Shown one piece after another: positions 14,681 through 19,384 of a stretch of 19,384 bases of DNA (its first letter is position 1; the number at the start of each line of letters is the position of its first letter). The notes under the pieces were generated by a model. It saw only the letters and a program-made list of their open reading frames with translations. It did no database searches and was not told the DNA's origin. Position numbers and translations under genes: made by a program. The stretch is from Planctomycetota bacterium. GTDB taxonomy: Bacteria > Planctomycetota > Planctomycetia > Pirellulales > Pirellulaceae. The DNA lies in assembly GCA_024274855.1 (NCBI GenBank), contig JAJSAJ010000172.1, forward strand, positions 1 to 19,384, read 5' to 3'.

Positions 14681-15628
14681 TCAAGGTCCGCTTGGAGATG
14701 GTGAACTACCATCACTCGAGCCATCACTCGAGCCATCACTCGAACCATCGCTTGAGCCACCACTCGAGCCGTCTTCGTTGCTCGGGATCCCTCCCTGGTC
14801 AAGAAGATCCTGGCCAAAATCGCCCGGATTGTCCCCACCACCACCGGGCCACGTTCCCGCAGTGGAATTGAGCCGGACGCCAACCTGTTTCACCAAACTG
14901 AGGACATAGTCGGTGCAGTTGAAGTTATTCAGGTCGTACTGCGGCGGGTTCTTAATATCACGATCGATCTCATCAAGCAAATCCTGGTACTGGTCGTCGG
15001 TCAATGGGATATTGTATTGGACATCCCAATCGTGGCCCGTGTCGTCAAGGACGGCGCCTGGCACGGTTGGGTTAACCGGGTTTGCAGGCCTGGCAGCGTG
15101 AAAACCGATCGTTCGCACGGCCCCCGTGTCACAATTGACAAGTTGAAGAAAAGTGTGCCCGGTGTCGGGCCGCCAAAACGGCCCTTCCCAGACGTCTCGA
15201 TCACCTCCATCGCCCGGCTGATCAACCAAGATAATCAGCACGAACCCGCTGTTTGGCCGGGCGGGAACTGGTGGGCCGGCCGAATCGTCGGTCGAGCTAC
15301 CACTTCCGGATCCGAGTGATTGCACGCTGATCCCCGTGACCGCGGGCCCGCCGTTATCCTCGCATTCGACCCATACTTCCTGCCCCTGATCCGTCACCGA
15401 TACATCGATCCATCCAACTCCGTTGTCGTCAGCCGTACAGAAACTAAACCCATCCGCCTCGGCACCCGTGCCAACATAGATCACCCCACGATTCTCCGGG
15501 AGTACGCGAAGCACGCCCTGCGCCGGCATGTCGGCTACCAGAAGCTCCCATTGCGACTGGGCACGCACCGTGACGTCCCCAAAGAAAAGTCCCCAACAAA
15601 GTAAGAAACAAGAAAGGTATCTGGCCAT
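14681..15628 (-). CDS. Secreted papain-like (His...Asn-Cys) protein with SSDG-repeat tail
   Basis: 315 residues from the ATG at 15626-15628, which has AGGAGG six bases upstream; the frame is open further upstream but that part belongs to no gene on this frame. Signal peptide 1-24 (MARYLSCFLLCWGLFFGDVT, then VRAQ). Residues 25-105 are a beta-rich region of unknown type. Residues 127-275 contain DTGHTFLQLVNCDTG (155-169), GFHAARP, then YDLNNFNCTDYVLSLVKQ (231-248) and NPGDFGQDLL (267-276). A GHTF His (158) followed later by an NCT Cys (238) is the order seen in circularly permuted papain-like (NlpC/P60-LRAT type) enzymes, so hydrolysis or transfer on an envelope substrate is a reasonable inference. 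The tail is Gly/Ser-rich with four SSDG repeats (292-307). It lies 65 bp downstream of the broken small gene on the same strand. Confidence 0.85.
   Translation of the reverse strand: MARYLSCFLLCWGLFFGDVTVRAQSQWELLVADMPAQGVLRVLPENRGVIYVGTGAEADGFSFCTADDNGVGWIDVSVTDQGQEVWVECEDNGGPAVTGISVQSLGSGSGSSTDDSAGPPVPARPNSGFVLIILVDQPGDGGDRDVWEGPFWRPDTGHTFLQLVNCDTGAVRTIGFHAARPANPVNPTVPGAVLDDTGHDWDVQYNIPLTDDQYQDLLDEIDRDIKNPPQYDLNNFNCTDYVLSLVKQVGVRLNSTAGTWPGGGGDNPGDFGQDLLDQGGIPSNEDGSSGGSSDGSSDGSSDGSSDGSSPSPSGP
14709..14768. repeat. 12-bp minisatellite encoding the SSDG tail
   Basis: Five 12-bp units start at 14709, 14721, 14733, 14745 and 14757. The first two are identical (CCATCACTCGAG), the third and fifth differ by one base, and the fourth by two. 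On the minus strand the array is in frame and codes for repeated SSDG. Unit length keeps the frame, so copy number could vary without breaking the protein. Confidence 0.9.
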
Positions 15629-15693
15629 TGAATTCCTCCTTTTGATATTCTTTGGCCCAACCCGTGGTTTCCTGACAAGCGACACCATGCCGC

Positions 15694-16020
15694 TCAATAT
15701 TCCTGGGGCAACAGGATCGTCGTGCTCGCCCGTTGCCCAGATTCGTCTTCCGCCTCGGTTATGACCCACAGCCGAACACCCAATGCCGTGGTATACGCGG
15801 ATAGGATCCGCTACCCGTCCAAACAAGCCTGATCGTTCAGGTGGCGGTCCTCGTCGCCGACCACTCCCCAATCGCCAACTTGATGCCTCGCGAGAAAAAC
15901 GGCCGGTGTCTGGCCGCTCGTCGTGATCGCCTCCAAGGCCCCCGGCGTCGCCAGCAGTTTCCCCAACACCAACCGCTTATCAAACGTTCCACCTCGGCGT
16001 CTGCCATCGTTGGATTTCAA
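15694..16020 (-). pseudogene. Small conserved protein of the ATPGALEA/GDWG family, interrupted by in-frame TAG
   Basis: The minus strand reads LGKLLATPGALEAITTSGQT, PAVFLARHQVGDWG, DRHLNDQACLDG, then TAG at 15811-15813, and the same frame continues RILSAYTTALGVRLWVITEA, EDESGQRASTTILLPQEY and a TGA at 15694-15696. I recognise a widespread family of roughly 90-110 residues with the signature ATPGALEA...FLxRHxxGDWG...LLSAY...WxITEAD...TTxLLPxEY. It is common on mobile elements and plasmids and is often mislabelled as a restriction-related subunit; its function is not established. Both halves align without gap across the stop. A TTG at 16018-16020 with GGGGAG eight bases upstream is the best start, giving about 107 codons. 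The TAG is one base from TCG (Ser), CAG or GAG. The truncated product would lack the ITEAD half. Confidence 0.82.
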
Positions 16021-16452
16021 GACACACACTCCCCTTGAGAGGCACAGACTGGTTCGGAACCGCTCGATCACATGCCGATTTCCGCAGAGCCTCGTCGGCT
16101 CCGTTTTTTCTTGTTGCACTACAATGATCAAGAAATCCGGCAGTCGTCCCTCAGCAAAATCAAAAAATGACGTGATTTTTCTCCGGAACTTCCTCGTTTC
16201 ACCAATTATCGCCACCACGCTGAGAAGAAACGCCATGCAACTCGTGTATGATGGGCTTGCAGCCCGTCGAGTGGGCGCCGTGCAACGCCACTACTCGCAA
16301 AGACACGCTCCAGATGCCAACTCGCCATCCACCGTATTCGACGGCCTGAAAGACTGTCGTACCAAGTCTTCCCCCATCAACGTCCCGACACGTGTCGGTT
16401 GGCTGTTGCAATTGACTATTAGCCGTCACACGAAATAATGAGGCCGACTGGA
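16021..16452. other. Intergenic region between divergent genes
   Basis: This 432-bp gap separates the leftward broken small gene from the rightward GNAT. It contains a 5-bp GAGCC/GGCTC hairpin followed by six T (16087-16109, plus strand), terminator-like but with no plus-strand gene in front of it. It also has an 8-bp imperfect hairpin at 16250-16268. Both strands have open frames here, none with a family resemblance. Confidence 0.5.
16250..16268. repeat. Intergenic hairpin GATGGGCT/AGCCCGTC
   Basis: Eight pairs including one G-U-type mismatch, loop TGC. It is GGGC/GCCC-cored like the other palindromes in the gaps of this window. Confidence 0.55.
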
Positions 16453-17346
16453 ATGACCGAACACGGGAGTGGATCCCAACAACCGGACAAGCCTGCCCGA
16501 GTTACGCTGCGCCCAATGACCGACCGCGACATTCCGCCCGGAATGGACTTGTCACGGATTGCAGGCTGGAACCAACTCGAGGCGGACTGGCGTCGTGCCT
16601 GGGAACTGGATTCGGGTGGATGCTTCGTTGCCACAATCGACGGCCTGGTTGTCGGCACGGTCGCATCCTGCTCGCTCGCATCCGAGGTCTGGATTGGCCT
16701 GTTGCTGGTCAATCCGTCGCACCGCCGAGTCGGGATCGCAACGAAACTGCTTCAACACGTTATTGACCATTGGCAGTCACGCGGAGACGTCTATTTCCGA
16801 CTCGATGCCACCGACTTGGGCCGATCGCTTTACGAGCGATTTGGTTTTCGTGCTGAATACGATGTATATCGTCTATCAGGTGTTGGCGATGAGGATTCGC
16901 ACGCTCGCGTCTCGGAACCCATACATCCGTTGGAACCGAGCCATTTCCAGGCCGTCTTGGATCTTGATCGTGCTGCGAACGGCATCGATCGCTCGAAGCT
17001 GCTAATTCCGCTGATGCAACAATCGGCAGGAATGGGCACCGCTGTCCTTAAGTCCGGGAAGCTACAAGGGTTCCTGTTGAAGCGTGCTGGTAGACTAGCA
17101 ACCTTTCTGGGCCCGCTGGTCGCTTGTGATCGAGCGACGGGTCGATCTCTCTTGAATGATGTGTTGGCTTGCCGAATTGGTGAGCCCGTATTGATTGACG
17201 TGCCCGCGAAGAATCGAAGGGCCGTCGAGGCGGTCAGTGAAGCGGGGCTTTCCGTAGTCCGGTCGTTCACACGCATGGGTCGCGGCCAATGCCCACGTGG
17301 AGGTTCGCCACTTATTTGGGCGGGTAGCGGGCCGGAAAAAGGGTAA
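16453..17346 (+). CDS. Two-domain GNAT-family N-acetyltransferase (YitH-like)
   Basis: 297 residues from ATG 16453, which has TGAGG nine bases upstream; an ATG at 16438 in frame has no ribosome site and would add five residues. Residues about 16-145 form a GNAT fold: VTLRPMTDRDI (beta1), FVATIDGLVVGTVASC (beta2-3), IGLLLVNPSHRRVGIATKLL with the acetyl-CoA loop R-R-V-G-I-A (91-96), and DATDLGRSLYERFGF near the end of the fold. Residues about 155-290 form a second, GNAT-like region (LDRAANGIDRSKLL, GKLQGFLLKRAG, FLGPLVACDRATG, RSFTRMGRG) like the C-terminal domain of YitH-type acetyltransferases. The acceptor is unknown. It is separated by 154 bp from the DUF1080 gene downstream. Unlike the other GNAT in the window, this one is intact. 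Confidence 0.95.
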   Translation: MTEHGSGSQQPDKPARVTLRPMTDRDIPPGMDLSRIAGWNQLEADWRRAWELDSGGCFVATIDGLVVGTVASCSLASEVWIGLLLVNPSHRRVGIATKLLQHVIDHWQSRGDVYFRLDATDLGRSLYERFGFRAEYDVYRLSGVGDEDSHARVSEPIHPLEPSHFQAVLDLDRAANGIDRSKLLIPLMQQSAGMGTAVLKSGKLQGFLLKRAGRLATFLGPLVACDRATGRSLLNDVLACRIGEPVLIDVPAKNRRAVEAVSEAGLSVVRSFTRMGRGQCPRGGSPLIWAGSGPEKG

Positions 17347-17500
17347 TCGATCGCTCGGTCTATGTTCTGCAAACGATTCTCGCCACATTGGCCCGCTCAC
17401 CATGAAAGTTAGATATACTGGACAGCTGGACCAACGTACCGGCCAGGACTCGGCAATCGAGTCGGCCTGGAAGAGGTTTTCTGGAGAAGGAGTTTCGGTC

Positions 17501-18172
17501 ATGCAACGAATAGTCTGGTTGTCGCTTCTGCTTTGCCTTCCTGGCTTCGCATCGTCAGGTGCGAGCGAGCCCCCAAAACCCAAACCGGCCGCCGACGCTT
17601 GGAAATCGATATTCGATGGCAAGAGCATGAAGTCGTGGCAGGTTGTCAAGGGCATTGAGTATGAAGATCACGGAAAAGTGGAGGTCAAGGATGGCTGCCT
17701 GCTTCTTGGCAAAGGAAACCCAGCAACGGGCGTACGGTGGACCGGGAAGCTTCCCAAGAACAATTACGATATCACTCTCGAAGGCAAACGAACCAAGGGA
17801 AGCGACTTCTTCTGTGGAATGTCTTTCCCTGTTGATAAGGGGGCGCTGACTTTGATCCTGGGCGGCTGGGGTGGCTGGGTGGTTGGATTGTCGAATGTGG
17901 ATGGTGAGCGGGCAATTGACAATCAAACGTGCGAGGCCGTCGAGTTCAAGAATGACCGCTGGTACCGCATTCGGGTGCGCGTGACCACGGCGAAAATCGA
18001 AGTCTGGCTGGACAACGCTCAAGTTATCGATCTCGACCGCGAGGACCATAAGTTCAACGTAACATTTGAAATGGAACCCTGCTTACCGTTCGGGTTTGCC
18101 ACGTGGGAAACAGGCAGCGCACTGCGCAAAATCCGATACCGGACAATTCAGCCCAGGAAGGATGCCAAATAA
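17501..18172 (+). CDS. Secreted DUF1080 (3-keto-disaccharide hydrolase/lyase-like) protein
   Basis: 223 residues. Signal peptide 1-21 (MQRIVWLSLLLCLPGFASSG then ASEPP), then one DUF1080 domain (about 33-218), a concanavalin-like beta-sandwich. Family landmarks are WKSIFDGKSMKSWQVV (34-49), KVEVKDGCLLLGKG (59-72), YDITLEGKRTKGSDFFCGM (89-107), WYRIRVRV (154-161), IEVWLDNAQVIDLD (166-179) and FGFATWETGSALRKIRYR (197-214). The Pfam family name is 3-keto-disaccharide hydrolase; some members cleave 3-keto-glycosides, which fits action after an oxidoreductase on exported sugars. ATG 17501 is chosen for AAGGAG eight bases upstream and the signal peptide; the frame is open further upstream without family match. 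The sulfatase starts five bases after its stop, so the two form an operon. Single-domain members can also be non-catalytic carbohydrate binders. Confidence 0.96.
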   Translation: MQRIVWLSLLLCLPGFASSGASEPPKPKPAADAWKSIFDGKSMKSWQVVKGIEYEDHGKVEVKDGCLLLGKGNPATGVRWTGKLPKNNYDITLEGKRTKGSDFFCGMSFPVDKGALTLILGGWGGWVVGLSNVDGERAIDNQTCEAVEFKNDRWYRIRVRVTTAKIEVWLDNAQVIDLDREDHKFNVTFEMEPCLPFGFATWETGSALRKIRYRTIQPRKDAK

Positions 18173-18177
18173 CCGCC

Positions 18178-19384
18178 ATGATTAATCAAGAGACCGGACA
18201 TCCTGCAATCTTGCGTCTGAGCCCTTCAGGCCCATGGGGCGTTTACCTACTGATGCTCGGAGGATTCTTCGCTCACGCAGCAGTCCAAGCCGCGGGGCCT
18301 GACCAGCGAGATCGCCCCAACATCGTCTTCATCCTGACCGACGATCAACGGTGGGATGAATTGAGTTGTGAAGGACATCCATTTCTAAAAACACCACACA
18401 TCGATCGTATCGCCGCCGAGGGAGCTCGGTTCGCCAACATGTTTGTCACCACGTCGCTCTGTTCGCCAAGCCGCGCGTCGTTTCTTTCCGGACTGTATGC
18501 CAACACGCACGGTGTCGTGAACAACTTCACGGACTATCCGCATGATCTCGCCAGCTTTCCGCGACGTCTTCAAGAATCCGGTTATGATACGGCATATATC
18601 GGCAAGTGGCACATGGGCGAAGCGGATGATACCAAACGCCCCGGGTTCAACTTCTGGATCAGCCATCGCGGTCAAGGGCAGTATTTCGACAACGTCTTCA
18701 ACATCAACGGCACAAGGCGGAAAGTACCGGGATACTACACGCACGTTGTAACCGACATGGCCGTCCGGTGGATCGAATCCGATCATGCCAAACGACCATT
18801 CATGTTGATCCTGGGCCACAAGGCCGCGCACACGCCGTTCACACCCGAGCCGAAATATGCGCACCTGTACGACCACATTAACATTTGCTATCCCCAAAGC
18901 GCCTTTCAGCTGGAAGGCAAGCCCAAATGGATCGTGCAACGACTCGACACCTGGCATGGAATTTATGGCCCCATTTATGGATTCCGAAAGACCTTTCCCG
19001 ACCGGTCGGCAGCCGGGGCCATGCAATTCGCCAACTTCGTGCGTGCCTATACGGCCACCATTAATTCGATTGATGACAGTGTGGGACGCATCTATGAGGT
19101 GCTCAAGAAAACAGGACAGCTGGACAACACCTTGCTGGTCTTCGCCGGTGACAACGGAATGTTTCTGGGCGAACATGGGATGACGGACAAGCGGGCAATG
19201 CACGAACCGAGCATCCGTGTGCCGCTGCTCGCACGCTACCCGCGACTGATTCGGCCCGGAACGATTGTTCGCCAACAAGTGCTCAACATTGACTTGGCAC
19301 CAAGCATCGTTGAAATCGCACATGCCCGTCCGATGACAGGCATTCATGGCCATTCATGGGTGCCGTTGTTGCAAGGACACACCA
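18178..19384 (+). CDS. Arylsulfatase-type sulfatase (CSPSR type I), C-terminus beyond window
   Basis: 402 codons are visible, open to the window edge. The N-terminus carries a signal peptide (VYLLMLGGFFAHAAVQAA, residues 22-39). Then come the metal-binding RPNIVFILTDDQ (46-57, Asp55-Asp56) and TTSLCSPSRASFLSGLYANT (91-110), where Cys95 in C-x-P-S-R is the residue converted to formylglycine. Further landmarks are YIGKWHMG, FMLILGHKAAHTPF, and LLVFAGDNGMFLGEHGMTDK with the second metal site Asp-Asn. This is a type I sulfatase of the S1 family that removes sulfate esters from glycans; the conversion enzyme is not in the window. The missing part is about 60-100 residues. It sits five bases after the DUF1080 gene. 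The AGGAAGGA at 18155-18162 is 15 bases upstream, somewhat far, so coupling to the preceding gene may help initiation. Substrate is not predictable. Confidence 0.97.
   Translation, partial: MINQETGHPAILRLSPSGPWGVYLLMLGGFFAHAAVQAAGPDQRDRPNIVFILTDDQRWDELSCEGHPFLKTPHIDRIAAEGARFANMFVTTSLCSPSRASFLSGLYANTHGVVNNFTDYPHDLASFPRRLQESGYDTAYIGKWHMGEADDTKRPGFNFWISHRGQGQYFDNVFNINGTRRKVPGYYTHVVTDMAVRWIESDHAKRPFMLILGHKAAHTPFTPEPKYAHLYDHINICYPQSAFQLEGKPKWIVQRLDTWHGIYGPIYGFRKTFPDRSAAGAMQFANFVRAYTATINSIDDSVGRIYEVLKKTGQLDNTLLVFAGDNGMFLGEHGMTDKRAMHEPSIRVPLLARYPRLIRPGTIVRQQVLNIDLAPSIVEIAHARPMTGIHGHSWVPLLQGHT

Noticed and set aside
14709..14768. CRISPR or direct-repeat replication origin
   Set aside because: Units are 12 bp, contiguous and in frame with a coding tail; no DnaA-like boxes or neighbouring replication gene.
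608..15813. Stop-codon reassignment (TAG or TAA read as an amino acid)
   Set aside because: Intact genes here end properly at TAG (MocA-type gene, TTCAP gene) and TAA (symporter, DUF1080), and the frame after those stops is not protein-like.
15923..16438. 171-codon plus-strand open frame
   Set aside because: It overlaps the conserved ATPGALEA family gene on the opposite strand and has no recognisable domain.
18385..19353. 322-codon minus-strand open frame
   Set aside because: It is antisense to the sulfatase, whose motifs are all present on the plus strand.

Overview
The window (about 19.4 kb, GC-rich) most resembles a planctomycete, probably Pirellulales-like. The signs are a DUF1080 protein next to a sulfatase with a CSPSR formylglycine motif, an SGLT-type sugar symporter, Gfo/Idh/MocA and URO-D family catabolic proteins, an L-rhamnose mutarotase, a Cys/Pro-rich repeat protein, and many palindromes between genes. 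This assignment is by recognition of families only; no database search was possible.

Layout. 1-6939 is carbohydrate-catabolism territory. It holds the 5' end of a secreted SMP-30/gluconolactonase-like gene (-), a URO-D/MtaA-type gene (+) broken by an in-frame TAA, a Gfo/Idh/MocA oxidoreductase (+), a small gap with a probable M28-peptidase remnant, a GNAT gene (+) broken by an in-frame TAG, a sodium/sugar symporter (+), a 585-bp gap with a large inverted repeat, and an L-rhamnose mutarotase with an unusual N-terminal extension (+). 6983-12192 is a two-gene minus-strand operon of large paralogous membrane proteins. Each has a polytopic N-terminal domain that looks to me like an exosortase fold without the catalytic Cys, followed by two GATase1-like extracytoplasmic domains separated by a membrane hairpin. 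This is the best candidate for an undescribed system. 12430-15628 holds secreted minus-strand genes: a TTCAPx hexapeptide-repeat protein with a clear terminator, an unknown exported protein, and a predicted papain-like (His...Asn-Cys) exported protein with an SSDG minisatellite tail. 15694-16020 is a third conserved gene with an in-frame TAG. 16453-19384 (+) holds a two-domain GNAT, a secreted DUF1080 protein and, 5 nt later, a sulfatase running off the window.

How the genes fit together. Sulfatase, DUF1080 protein, gluconolactonase-like protein, mutarotase, sodium/sugar symporter and MocA oxidoreductase are the kinds of activity planctomycetes use to desulfate, cleave, import and oxidise deoxy- or sulfated sugars. 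They are scattered rather than in one operon, so a shared pathway is inference. The other striking property is gene decay: three recognisable families each carry one nonsense codon with the reading frame otherwise intact on both sides, and a fourth gene is reduced to a C-terminal stub.
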